Shown here: piece after piece, positions 15,930-23,421 of the stretch
How positions within the stretch are numbered: position 1 is the stretch's first letter
Layout of the letters: the number at the start of each line of letters is the position of its first letter
Origin: Fen-549 sp050011315
Lineage (GTDB): Bacteria > Actinomycetota > Thermoleophilia > Gaiellales > Gaiellaceae
Length of the DNA: 41,190 bases
Reading direction: 5' to 3'
NCBI GenBank assembly: GCA_050011315.1
Contig: JBEKJI010000019.1
Span: 1-41,190, forward strand
Position numbers and translations under genes: made by a program
The notes under the pieces: model-generated
What the model saw: the letters and a program-made list of their open reading frames with translations, nothing else
Databases searched by the model: none
Told to the model about the DNA's origin: nothing

Positions 15930-17228
15930 TCAGGACGACTGGCCGAGCTCTTGTCTTACAAGCGCTTCGATCCTACCACAGAGATCCTCGGCCTCAATAG
16001 CCGTCTCGGCCTCCGCCAGCAGGCGGACGAGCGGTTCCGTGCCGGACGGGCGAACGAGCACGCGGGCATGTCCGTCGAGCTCCGTGTTGAGTCGCTCGAC
16101 CTCCGCGACAACGCTACCTGGAAGCTGCTTGTCGACGGCGAGATTGCGCTTGACCTGCGCGAAGCGCGGCATCACGGCCGCCGCCTCGGCAAGCGTACGG
16201 CCTTGCAGAGCCGCGCAGAGCAAGAGCCCGGCGGCCAGCCCGTCGCCGGTGACGTGATCCTTGAGATAGATGATGTGGCCCGACTGCTCGCCGCCCAGGA
16301 GTCCCTGCTCGCGCCAGAGCGCCTCGAGCACGTAGCGGTCGCCGACATCGGTGGTGAGCACGCGAATGCCCTGCTCACGCATCAGGTTGTGGAAGCCGAG
16401 GTTGGTCATCTTCGTGACCACCACCAGCTCGACGCCGAGATGGGGAACGAGGATGGCTAGGATCTGGTCGCCGTCGACCGGATCGCCGTCTGCGGTCACC
16501 GCCAGCATGCGATCGCCGTCGCCGTCGAAGGCGATGCCGAGATCGCAGCCGTTCTCGACGACGGTGCGCGAGAGCAGAGAGAGGTCGGTCGCTCCGCAAC
16601 CGTCGTTGATGTTGACACCGTCGGGATCGTCGCCGATCGCCAGGACCTCGGCGCCCAGCCGCGAGAAGGCGGCGGGCGCGATGCCCGAATAGGCACCGTT
16701 GGCGCAGTCGACCGCGATCTTCAGCCCGCTCAGATCGGAACCGAAGCGCTCGAGGATGTGCTCGAGGTAGCTGTCGGTCGCCACCTCGACGTGGTCGATC
16801 ACGCCGCCGCCTGAGGTCTTGGCATCGAAAAGCGCCTCGATCTCGAGCTCGGCCGCATCGGGAAGCTTGCGCCCGTGATGGTCGAAGATCTTGACCCCGT
16901 TATATTCGGGCGGGTTGTGCGAGGCGGTGATGACAACGCCCAGGTCGAGCGCCAGCAGAGCCACCGCCGGCGTCGGCAGCACGCCGCCGAGCACGGCCAC
17001 TCCGCCCGCCTCGACGACGCCGCGCGCAAACGCCTGCTCAAGCTCCGCGCCGGAAGCCCGCGTGTCGCGACCGACGAAGACCCGGCCGCTGCCCGACCAG
17101 ATGGTCGCCGCTCTGGCGATCCTCTCGACCAGCTCGATGGTCAGGTCATCGCCGACGATCCCGCGCACGCCGTCGGTGCCGAAGTAGCGCCGCACGACTG
17201 CTGTCTCGGTTTGCGGTTCACCTGCCAT
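15930..17228 (-). CDS. glmM: Phosphoglucosamine mutase
   Basis: GlmM converts glucosamine-6-phosphate, the GlmS product, to glucosamine-1-phosphate. The 432-residue protein has the N-terminal RYFGTDGVRG, the phosphoserine loop TASHNP (Ser103), the metal-binding DGDGDR (235-240), the sugar-binding GGEQSGH and the phosphate-binding RPSGTEP near the C-terminus, all in order and at family spacing. The ATG at 17226-17228 has AAGGAGGA about ten bases upstream; an in-frame extension upstream lacks family similarity. It lies between rpsI (104 bases upstream) and glmS, as in many actinobacteria. Confidence 0.96.
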   Translation of the reverse strand: MAGEPQTETAVVRRYFGTDGVRGIVGDDLTIELVERIARAATIWSGSGRVFVGRDTRASGAELEQAFARGVVEAGGVAVLGGVLPTPAVALLALDLGVVITASHNPPEYNGVKIFDHHGRKLPDAAELEIEALFDAKTSGGGVIDHVEVATDSYLEHILERFGSDLSGLKIAVDCANGAYSGIAPAAFSRLGAEVLAIGDDPDGVNINDGCGATDLSLLSRTVVENGCDLGIAFDGDGDRMLAVTADGDPVDGDQILAILVPHLGVELVVVTKMTNLGFHNLMREQGIRVLTTDVGDRYVLEALWREQGLLGGEQSGHIIYLKDHVTGDGLAAGLLLCAALQGRTLAEAAAVMPRFAQVKRNLAVDKQLPGSVVAEVERLNTELDGHARVLVRPSGTEPLVRLLAEAETAIEAEDLCGRIEALVRQELGQSS

Positions 17229-17332
17229 CGAAACCGGATCCTCCTTTTTGCGTCCCGCCGCGAGAGTGCGGCTTCGAGCTGCGAACACCCGCGGGGCAGG
17301 CGCACCATTCTAGGAGCTTTTGGGCGCCGTTA

Positions 17333-17731
17333 TCAGCGCTTCGAGAACTGCGGCGCCTTGCGTGCCTTGTGCAAGCCGGCCTTCTTGCGCTCGACGATGC
17401 GAGCATCGCGGGTGAGGAAGCCCGCGCGCTTGAGCGGAACTCGTAGCTCCGGATCGGCCTCGATCAGCGCCCGCGCGATTCCGTGCCGTAGCGCTCCCGC
17501 CTGGCCGCTCGAGCCGCCGCCGTGAACGCGCACACGCAGGTCGTAACGCCCCTCGACGCCCGCCAGCGCGAGCGGCGACAAGGCCGTCTGACGATGAGTG
17601 GGACGGGGGAAGTAGTCCTCGATCGTGCGGCCGTTGATCCAGGTCTTGCCGTCGCCGGGACGGAGGATCACGCGCGCCACCGAGGTCTTGCGCTTGCCGG
17701 TGCCAAGGTATTGAAGCGGTTGCTCTGCCAC
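17333..17731 (-). CDS. rpsI: 30S ribosomal protein S9 (uS9)
   Basis: A 132-residue ribosomal protein with the uS9 signature: YLGTGKRKTSVARVILRPG, then INGRTIEDYFPRPTHRQTAL, GGGSSGQAGALRHGIARAL and the basic tail ending in KARKAPQFSKR, whose last residues reach the P-site tRNA in the ribosome. The start is GTG at 17729-17731, ten bases after the rplM stop, and no strong ribosome-binding site is visible, so coupling to rplM is likely. The tail ends FSKR as in the universal family. Confidence 0.97.
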   Translation of the reverse strand: MAEQPLQYLGTGKRKTSVARVILRPGDGKTWINGRTIEDYFPRPTHRQTALSPLALAGVEGRYDLRVRVHGGGSSGQAGALRHGIARALIEADPELRVPLKRAGFLTRDARIVERKKAGLHKARKAPQFSKR

Positions 17732-17741
17732 GAGTTGGATC

Positions 17742-18176
17742 CTAGCCCCTGAGTTTGAGTTGTTTCGGCTTCTGCGCGCCGTGCGGATGCTCGGCGCCCG
17801 CGTAGATCTTGAGCTTGCGTATCTGCGCCCTGCCCAGACGGTTGCGCGGGAGCATTCCCTTGACCGCCTTACGCAACACCTCGGTCGGCCGGCGCTCCAA
17901 CTGCTCGCGCAAAGTCCTCGTGCGCAGACCGCCCGGGAAGCCGGAATGCCGGTAGTAGAACTTGTCGTCGAGCTTCTTGCCCGTGACCGCGACCTTGCCT
18001 GCGTTGACCACAACGACGAAGTCGCCCGTGTCGACGTGCGGGGTGAACGTCGGCTTGTTCTTGCCACGCAGCGTGTCGGCGATGCGCACGGCGAGACGGC
18101 CGAGGGTCTGACCCTCGGCGTCGACGACGTACCAGTCGCGCTCGATTTCGCTGGGCTTTGCGTTGAAAGTCTTCAT
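17742..18176 (-). CDS. rplM: 50S ribosomal protein L13 (uL13)
   Basis: A 144-residue ribosomal protein, normal for uL13. Recognisable segments are MKTFNAKPSEIERDWYVVDA, GQTLGRLAVRIADTLRGKNK, TFTPHVDTGDFVVVVNA, YYRHSGFPGGLRTRTL and AVKGMLPRNRLGRAQIRKLK. The start is ATG 18174-18176. There is no Shine-Dalgarno sequence; instead a GC-rich hairpin and T5 sit just upstream (18184-18210), and an extended -10 element follows at 18218-18226. It heads the rplM-rpsI-glmM-glmS run. Confidence 0.97.
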   Translation of the reverse strand: MKTFNAKPSEIERDWYVVDAEGQTLGRLAVRIADTLRGKNKPTFTPHVDTGDFVVVVNAGKVAVTGKKLDDKFYYRHSGFPGGLRTRTLREQLERRPTEVLRKAVKGMLPRNRLGRAQIRKLKIYAGAEHPHGAQKPKQLKLRG

Positions 18177-18183
18177 CTCATGA

Positions 18184-18210
18184 AAAAGCGGCGGACCAGG
18201 CCGTCCGCCG
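18184..18210 (-). promoter_or_regulatory. Hairpin plus T5 in the rplM leader
   Basis: On the minus strand CGGCGGAC, a six-base loop (GGCCTG) and GTCCGCCG form a perfect 8-bp stem, followed by CTTTTTCATGAG and the rplM ATG. The form is like an intrinsic terminator. With the predicted start site near 18211 the stem would occupy the very 5' end of the mRNA, so a role in mRNA stability or L13 feedback is more likely than termination. Confidence 0.6.
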
Positions 18211-18217
18211 GGCGCGG

Positions 18218-18226
18218 ATTGTAGCA
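18218..18226 (-). promoter_or_regulatory. Extended -10 promoter of rplM
   Basis: The minus strand reads TGCTACAAT, an extended -10 element (TGnTACAAT). No good -35 hexamer lies 17 bases upstream. Transcription would start near 18211, about 35 bases before the rplM ATG. Confidence 0.55.
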
Positions 18227-18270
18227 GCCTGGCGGAGAGTGGAAGGGTCGCCTGGCTTTTTAAACTCGTC

Positions 18271-18307
18271 TCAAAACAAAGCACTCCACCGTCTGGCCGC
18301 GCTCGAC
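18271..18307 (+). repeat. Copy of a dispersed repeat (second copy at 23432)
   Basis: The 37 bases starting TCAAAACAAAGCACTCCACC match 23432-23468 at about 34 of 37 positions. The match extends a little upstream (AAACTC against GAACTC). Downstream, CGGCGC A GCGCCG (18326-18338) forms a small palindrome. The copy lies between rplM and the subtilase gene. The remaining bases of this roughly 290-base gap show nothing else I can name. Confidence 0.65.
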
Positions 18308-18483
18308 GCGCCGCTAAACGGAACACGGCGCAGCGCCGCTGCTTGGCGCGGTTCGACGGCTCGGGTGAGGCATCCCCCATATATGGCAACCGCTACGGGT
18401 GTGATGTGGAGAGTGCTGGTTCGCTGTGAGTACGCATAGAGAGCGCACTTGCAGGCCATTCGGTGGTTTTCCGGCCGATTTCC

Positions 18484-19983
18484 ATGGGGATGGCCGGAGT
18501 AACCCGCTCACTTACCACGCTGCTTGCGATCGCTTCGGTGACCGTTCTCGCAGGCGACGCGCGCGCGTCAACTTCGGCGCGGGCGCCGACCGGCACGGCA
18601 CGCGTCCTCGTCGGTTTCGAAGCGCACGCGACGGCTTCCGCCCAAGACGTAGTTCTGGCTCGTGCGGGTGGCTATCGCCTGCGGACCATCCCCCACCTCG
18701 GCGTCGTTGTAGCGGCCGTTCCAGCGCGCTCGAAGGAAAAGGCCGTTCGCAGGCTCGAGGCGTCGCCGCTTGTCACCTACGCAGAACTGGACGGTCTAGT
18801 TCGCGGTGACGGAATCGGCATCGACGATCCCCTTCTCAACTCGGGCTACTGGCAGCTTACGAACCCCGGCTTTCCCGACGCCTGGTCGCTCGGCACCGGT
18901 AGCGAGAGCACCATCGTCGCTGTCCTCGACACCGGCGTTGATCGCAGCCACGAGGATCTCGGCGCATTCGCGCCCGGTTACGACTTCGTCAACGGCGACA
19001 ACCGTCCGACCGACGACAACGGTCACGGCACCGCCGTCGCCGGCATCATCGCCGCGCAGGGCGACAACGGCACCGGCACGGCCGGCGTCTGCTGGAAGTG
19101 CCGGATCATGCCGGTGAAGGTGCTCGATGCAGCCAACTCGGGCTCCTGGAGCGACGTCTCCGCCGGAGTGATCTGGGCGACCGACCACGGCGCGAGAGTG
19201 ATCAACTTGTCGCTCGGCTTGCCTACGGGTTCGCGATCGATCGCCGCGGCAGTTAGGTATGCCCAAAACCACAGCGTCGTCGTAGTCGCCGCTGCCGGTA
19301 ACCGGGACTCGTCGGCGCCCGACTTCCCCGCCGCCTACCCGGGCGTTATCTCCGTCGGCGCGGTGGACGAGACAGGCACGCGCTATTCGACCTCGAACGG
19401 CAACCTGTACGCGGGCAAATGGGGCTCGAACTACGGCTCGTGGGTCGACGTCGATGCGCCCGGCTGCGTCAACTCGACCTGGCCGTCGAGCTCGACTCAC
19501 CCGAGTGGCGCCTACACCTATTTCTGCGGTACCTCGGCCGCCGCTCCCTTCGTCGCCGGTCTCGCCGGACTGGCCCGTTCCTACGTTCCGATGGCCTCCG
19601 CCGGCGAGGTCGTAAACGCGATCGAGTCGTCGGCTCACCAGACCGCCGACCACAACTCCGCGCACGGACTGATCGACGCCCCGGCGACGCTGACAGCTCT
19701 CGCCTCGCTACCGCCGGGGACAATCGTCTCCTTCGCGTCAAACGTGATCTCGGGAAACGCGCCGCTGGCGGTTCATTTCACGAACACGTCCACGAAACCC
19801 GGCTCGTACTCGTGGTCGTTCGGCGACGGCACAACCTCGACCGGCATCTCTTCGGCGCACCGCTATCGGAAGCCCGGCACGTACACCGCGGTGCTGACGG
19901 CCGCAGGCAGCGGGAAGAGCGCCTCGGTACAGATCAGAGTGAATCCTTCGGGAACGCGCAGCGCAAGCAAGTCGCGCGGGTAG
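18484..19983 (+). CDS. Secreted subtilisin-like serine protease (S8) with C-terminal PKD domain
   Basis: The catalytic triad is clear: Asp149 in VLDTGVDRSHED, His181 in DNGHGTAVAGI and Ser351 in CGTSAAAPFVAG, with the oxyanion Asn in AAAGNRD. Residues 1-28 form a signal peptide, about 38-105 an inhibitor-I9-like propeptide (VLVGFEAHAT ... VTYAELDG), the peptidase spans about 120-410, and a PKD domain follows (about 427-490, YSWSFGDGTTST ... YTAVLTA). The product is about 499 residues. In-frame starts are GTG 18463, ATG 18484 and ATG 18490, none with a strong ribosome-binding site; I chose 18484 because it best fits the signal peptide. It is presumably an extracellular protease. Adjacent genes suggest no specific substrate. 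Confidence 0.9.
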   Translation: MGMAGVTRSLTTLLAIASVTVLAGDARASTSARAPTGTARVLVGFEAHATASAQDVVLARAGGYRLRTIPHLGVVVAAVPARSKEKAVRRLEASPLVTYAELDGLVRGDGIGIDDPLLNSGYWQLTNPGFPDAWSLGTGSESTIVAVLDTGVDRSHEDLGAFAPGYDFVNGDNRPTDDNGHGTAVAGIIAAQGDNGTGTAGVCWKCRIMPVKVLDAANSGSWSDVSAGVIWATDHGARVINLSLGLPTGSRSIAAAVRYAQNHSVVVVAAAGNRDSSAPDFPAAYPGVISVGAVDETGTRYSTSNGNLYAGKWGSNYGSWVDVDAPGCVNSTWPSSSTHPSGAYTYFCGTSAAAPFVAGLAGLARSYVPMASAGEVVNAIESSAHQTADHNSAHGLIDAPATLTALASLPPGTIVSFASNVISGNAPLAVHFTNTSTKPGSYSWSFGDGTTSTGISSAHRYRKPGTYTAVLTAAGSGKSASVQIRVNPSGTRSASKSRG

Positions 19984-20217
19984 ATCTCCGTTCCCCTGAC
20001 CGAGCAGATCTCGCGCGGCCACCCGACGAGCTTGACGTCGTGAGGGACGGAGAACGCGGCCGGTCTCTCGACTGTGAGTTGACCTGAAGATCCCTCGCAT
20101 GGTGCTTGTCGGGTACCCTAACCTGATTAAGGTTCGTATATCCCGGCGAGTTTTGTGCTCGTCTCCAGTGGGATGCGGCGAGTTTCGATTTCCCACTCAA
20201 AGGCGTGAGGTGAGCAG

Positions 20218-21147
20218 ATGAAGACGTTTTATCGACCACTGATCCTTACGGCAGTCCTCGCAGCCGTGGCGTTCTCGCTTCCGGCCGGCGCAGCGAACAC
20301 CGCAGCGAACGCTACGTCGAAGGTGATCCGCGCGTGCGTGGCCAAGAACGGCAGCGTCCGCATCATCGGCGCGAAAAGCCGCTGCCAGCGCGGGCAGAAG
20401 TTGCTGACGTGGAATCAGGTGGGCCCATCAGGTCCGTCCGGTCAGGGCGTGCCAGGCCAGACGGGTCCGCAGGGTCCGGCGGGAGCTACTGGAGCCACCG
20501 GAGCCACCGGCGCAACCGGTGCTGCCGGCGCGATCGGCTCGCAAGGGCCGAAGGGCGACCAGGGTGGTCCGGGAGCGGCCGGCGCCGACGGAAAGACCGT
20601 GCTAAATGGTTCAGGAGCCCCGGATCCGGGTCTCGGCGCAACCGGCGACTTCTACATCGATACGACTGCGAGCGCGATTTACGGCCCCAAAACCGTTTCC
20701 GGCTGGGGCACCGGCTTTTCACTGATCGGTCCGAAGGGGGACAAGGGTGACCAGGGTGACCCGGGAACGGCTGGTGCTGACGGCGCCAACCTCGCCGGTC
20801 AGATCCTGTTCAGCACCGGCCTCAACAACTTGAACGGCACTCCCTCCTACGTCGGTGCGGCCAACGTTTCAACTACGGAGGCCGAAAACCAGGTGATTGT
20901 GGCCGAGAGTGCTCATATCACGGCGATGTACTGCTTTACGGCAATCGCTCGGACGGCAGACACGACCTTCACGCTGCGCGATAACGGAGCTAACACGACG
21001 GTGACCTGCACAATCGCCATCGGGGCCAATACGGGTTCCACAACCGGCTTCAATGTGGCCTTCAGCGCCGGCGACCGCCTCGATGTCATGTCTCCAATCG
21101 TCTCCGGCGGCGGGAAGGGCAGCTTCGCCGTCGCGGTCGGCCCGTAG
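20218..21147 (+). CDS. Secreted collagen-like (Gly-X-Y) repeat protein
   Basis: A 309-residue exported protein. A signal peptide (1-25, PLILTAVLAAVAFSLPAGA) is followed by a short domain with two Cys (IRACVAKNGSVRIIGAKSRC, Cys41 and Cys60), then two Gly-X-Y tracts: a longer one beginning GPSGPSGQGVPG with ATG-type repeats, and a shorter GPKGDKGDQGDPGTAGADG. Between them is a 35-residue insert (GDFYIDTTASAIYGPKTVSG) often seen in bacterial collagen-like proteins. The C-terminal 100 residues form a globular, probably beta-rich domain. The start has GAGGTGAG upstream. It is likely a surface or extracellular fibre protein. The 234-base gap upstream has no other recognisable feature. Confidence 0.85.
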   Translation: MKTFYRPLILTAVLAAVAFSLPAGAANTAANATSKVIRACVAKNGSVRIIGAKSRCQRGQKLLTWNQVGPSGPSGQGVPGQTGPQGPAGATGATGATGATGAAGAIGSQGPKGDQGGPGAAGADGKTVLNGSGAPDPGLGATGDFYIDTTASAIYGPKTVSGWGTGFSLIGPKGDKGDQGDPGTAGADGANLAGQILFSTGLNNLNGTPSYVGAANVSTTEAENQVIVAESAHITAMYCFTAIARTADTTFTLRDNGANTTVTCTIAIGANTGSTTGFNVAFSAGDRLDVMSPIVSGGGKGSFAVAVGP

Positions 21148-21188
21148 TCGGAAAGAGCACCGCGCTAGCCAACAAATAACTGGAAGGA

Positions 21189-21213
21189 GCCCCGGTCGTC
21201 ACCCGGCCGGGGC
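21189..21213 (+). terminator. Probable terminator hairpin after the collagen-like gene
   Basis: GCCCCGG (21189-21195) pairs with CCGGGGC (21207-21213) 42 bases after the stop codon. The following GCTTGTCT is only moderately T-rich, so termination efficiency is uncertain. Confidence 0.5.
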
Positions 21214-21250
21214 GCTTGTCTGCTCGGCGCAGGTGGTGGCCTGTCTCGGC

Positions 21251-21326
21251 GACCCGCCGGCGTCCAGGCCGGGTCGACGATGAACTCGAGCAGATTGCCG
21301 TCCGCCTAGCGGATGTCGGTTGAGAA
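21251..21326 (-). pseudogene. VOC (glyoxalase-fold) C-terminal remnant
   Basis: Read on the minus strand this stretch gives STDIR, a TAG stop (21306-21308), then ADGNLLEFIVDPAWTPAG. The DGNLLEFIV segment is the typical last strand of VOC-family proteins and resembles DGNLLELIV in the intact gene at 22599. There is no start and no N-terminal half, so it is a relic. The remaining bases to 21464 hold only the leader of the next gene. Confidence 0.6.
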
Positions 21327-21464
21327 CTGTCCCGTACGATCCGGGGAAGCGCCCGGCGCCGAGCCCTTCCGCTCACACCCCTGCGGCTTGGTCTGAGCCT
21401 CGCGCGACGGCCAGGCGCGCAATACTGCCTTGAGGGTTCGATCCCAGATAGGAGGGAGCGAAGA

Positions 21465-21860
21465 ATGGGCCTGTGGAACCGATTCAAGGAATGGCTCGCG
21501 CGGCGGAGCGTGGCTGACGAGGATATAAAGCTCAAACTCGCGAGGAATGCGTTCGCCCGGGCATTAGACGAGGAGGCGGAACGACTCAACGACGGCAAGA
21601 TGATCGCGTACGGCAGCACGAAGGCCGATGTGAGTCAACCCGTCCGGGAAGCGCAGGATCTTGGAAGCTTCGTGCGCAAGCTCGAGCCGCGCGACCCCCG
21701 GATCGAGGACGCCCTACTGTTTCAACACGCGGGATTACTCACGCCGCTCGACGAGCGCGCTCGCGAAGTGCTCGCCAAGCCGTGGCCCGGCGGGTTCGAC
21801 GCCGAAGCGAAGCTCGATGCCGTCACGAAGGCGCTCCACGAGAGCCGGGAGAGCCGATAA
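21465..21860 (+). CDS. Hypothetical protein, 131 residues
   Basis: I do not recognise this protein. It is soluble, highly charged and predicted mostly helical (MGLWNRFKEWLARR, LKLARNAFARALDEEAERL, and a C-terminal helix FDAEAKLDAVTKALHESRE), with no Cys and no signal peptide. The N-terminal WNRFKEWLA could be an amphipathic helix. The ATG has a good GGAGGGAG ribosome-binding site and codon use like its neighbours, so it is probably a real gene. A hairpin (21861-21890) begins directly after the stop codon. It lies in a patch otherwise made of gene remnants. Confidence 0.65.
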   Translation: MGLWNRFKEWLARRSVADEDIKLKLARNAFARALDEEAERLNDGKMIAYGSTKADVSQPVREAQDLGSFVRKLEPRDPRIEDALLFQHAGLLTPLDERAREVLAKPWPGGFDAEAKLDAVTKALHESRESR

Positions 21861-21890
21861 GCACGGCATTCTGGTGCCAGGCCGCCGTGC
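21861..21890 (+). terminator. Hairpin directly after the stop of the 131-residue gene
   Basis: GCACGGC (21861-21867) pairs with GCCGTGC (21884-21890), with a self-complementary CTGGTGCCAG in the loop. There is no T-run, so it may be a Rho-type 3' end or an mRNA-stabilising stem rather than a classical terminator. Confidence 0.45.
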
Positions 21891-21962
21891 GAATACGCGC
21901 GATTGACCTCCGCGGGGCGCGTTAGGCATCCGGCATCAGTTTTCTTTCGCAAACCTCCTGTC

Positions 21963-22023
21963 GGGTTCGCGGAAGTAGACGCTCGTGCCGGCGCCACGCG
22001 CCCCCTCGCGCTCGAGCAGGCCC
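21963..22023 (-). pseudogene. Second VOC remnant, duplicate of the 3' end of the intact VOC gene
   Basis: On the minus strand it encodes GLLEREGARGAGTSVYFREP, against PLEREGARGIGTSVYFRDP in the intact VOC protein. At DNA level 21967-22020 matches 22645-22698 with a first block of 24 identical bases and few mismatches after it. The frame then diverges and ends at a stop (21936-21938). It lies just 5' of the broken channel gene. Confidence 0.65.
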
Positions 22024-22029
22024 CGGTCG

Positions 22030-22520
22030 CTCGTCCGAGCGCGGGCATACCATCGCGCTATCGCTCGCTTCACTCCTATTGAGCGCCGGATTACGCGGTT
22101 CTTGCGCGAGCCAGTGTCTGTAAGGAGTGCCGTGAGCACGATCGTTGTCGCTACCGCGGGCGTCGTTGTCGCGAGCGGCATCCTGATGAGGTTGGTCGAC
22201 CACCGCGAGTACTAAAAATCTGGGTCGGTATGTGGTGACCTCTGCAGACGGTGACGACCGTCGGCTACGGAGACGTGACACCGGAGGCCATGTCGGGGCG
22301 GATCGTTGCTTCCGTGGTGATGTTCGAAGGCATCGCGCTGATCGCGATCGTGACAGCCGCGATTACGTCGAGCTTCGTCACACGCGCGCAAGAGGCGCTC
22401 AACGCCTCAGACGCAGTCGAGGACACGCAGGAGCAGGAACGGAGGGACGCCCGCTTAGACGAGCTCATCGCCCGGCTCGAGCGCATCGAGACGATGCTGC
22501 GAACGCAGAAAGACACCTGA
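22030..22520 (+). pseudogene. Broken two-helix potassium channel gene
   Basis: The parts of an ion-channel-domain protein are all present but not in one frame. The first part reads AYHRAIARFTPIERRITRFL and then AVSTIVVATAGVVVASGILM up to LVDHREY, where a TAA follows (22213-22215). The next part, in another frame, reads IWVGMW, a TGA where the family has Trp, then PLQTVTTVGYGDVTPEAMSG with the selectivity filter TVGYGD, a second membrane helix (VVMFEGIALIAIVTAAI) and a charged coiled-coil tail ending EDTQEQERRDARLDELIARLE and onward. One frameshift and one nonsense change thus separate N- and C-terminal halves. Re-initiation at ATG/GTG codons before the filter would give only the pore and second helix. 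Confidence 0.75.
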
Positions 22521-22598
22521 TCCCGCCCGCTGCGCGAACGGCGCCTTGCCAGCCAAGTCCTCGACGAGGTGACAGCCCTTCTCGGCCGCCGTCGGCCT

Positions 22599-22991
22599 CT
22601 ACCCCTCGGCGTAAACGATCAACTCGAGCAGGTTGCCGTCGGGGTCGCGGAAGTAGACGCTCGTGCCGATGCCGCGCGCCCCTTCGCGCTCGAGCGGACC
22701 TAGCTCCACCTCGACGCCGTTCCTCCAGAGATGCTCGAGCACCTCGTCCACGCGGCCCGGCCAAGCGAAGCAGAGGTCGCTCGTGCCCGGCCTCGCAGGC
22801 TGCGCCGCCCACGGTTGCGCCAGCGTCGAGTCGGGGCCGTGGACATTCAGCTGCTGCTCGCCGAAGCGATACGCGTAGCGCCCGCGCTCGAGCTCGACGA
22901 CCTCGGCGCCGAGCACCTCGGCGTAGAAGCGGTTCGAGCGCTCGAAGTCGGAGACGGCGATGACGACGTGATCGAGGCTGGGCTGCTTCAC
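22599..22991 (-). CDS. VOC family (glyoxalase/bleomycin-resistance fold) protein
   Basis: A 130-residue protein with two beta-alpha-beta-beta-beta modules. The first has LDHVVIAVSDFERSNRFYAE with the potential metal ligand His8, followed by LGAEVVE. The second contains TSDLCFAWPGRVDEVLEHL and ends with TSVYFRDPDGNLLELIVY, whose Glu is the usual last metal ligand. The family includes glyoxalase I, dioxygenases and antibiotic-binding proteins; the substrate cannot be told. The start is GTG 22989-22991 with only a weak ribosome-binding site. Its 3' end is duplicated at 21967-22020, and a more distant relic lies at 21251. Confidence 0.85.
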   Translation of the reverse strand: MKQPSLDHVVIAVSDFERSNRFYAEVLGAEVVELERGRYAYRFGEQQLNVHGPDSTLAQPWAAQPARPGTSDLCFAWPGRVDEVLEHLWRNGVEVELGPLEREGARGIGTSVYFRDPDGNLLELIVYAEG

Positions 22992-23017
22992 AGGCGGAAG
23001 GCTAACCCCGCGTCAGG

Positions 23018-23410
23018 TCACCAGAGCGTCACGGGACGAGGCTGATGCTGCTCGTGCAGCTTTCGATCCTTGGTTATCAGCCGCCATCCGTGCTCGATCG
23101 CCGTTGCATAGATCAGCCGGTCGGCCGGGTCGCCCGGGAAGGAAGACGGCAAGGAGACGGCCGTGTCGGCGATCGCCGGCGTGATCCCGATCGTTCGCAC
23201 TTCGGCCGAGAGCCGCTCGAGCCAGGAGCGAATGGGAATCGTCACGGCGATCCGCTCGTGCCGGGCCAGCCAGGCCAGCTCGAACCAGGAGACGTCCGCC
23301 AGCGCCAGCTCGTCGGCTTCGCTCAGCGCCTTCGCCGCCGCTTCGCTGACCCTGTCGGGCTCGGCCGACCACCAGTGCACGACATGCGTGTCCAGCAGGA
23401 CCGTTGTCAC
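23018..23410 (-). CDS. vapC: PIN-domain ribonuclease toxin, VapC type
   Basis: A 130-residue PIN-domain protein. The acidic active-site residues are present: Asp7 in VLLDTHVVHWW, Glu44 in SWFELAWLA, Asp94/Asp97 in PGDPADRLIYATA and the later Asp in ITKDRKL. VapC toxins cleave RNA, often tRNA, and are neutralised by a cognate antitoxin. The start is GTG at 23408-23410; an AAAGGAG lies 17 bases upstream, which is rather far. The antitoxin gene lies upstream on the same strand, but instead of the usual overlap or few-base gap it is separated by 130 bases made up largely of a palindromic repeat (23422-23587). Confidence 0.88.
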   Translation of the reverse strand: MTTVLLDTHVVHWWSAEPDRVSEAAAKALSEADELALADVSWFELAWLARHERIAVTIPIRSWLERLSAEVRTIGITPAIADTAVSLPSSFPGDPADRLIYATAIEHGWRLITKDRKLHEQHQPRPVTLW

Positions 23411-23421
23411 GGGAGGTTTCA

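Noticed and set aside
21434..21450. tRNA-like T-loop (GGGTTCGATCCC)
   Set aside because: The flanking bases do not form a five-pair T-stem, and no acceptor, D or anticodon arm can be found upstream.
22251..22520. Independent small channel protein starting just before the filter
   Set aside because: The upstream sequence in the other frame supplies the missing first helix and pore entrance of the same protein, so it is better read as part of a broken gene.
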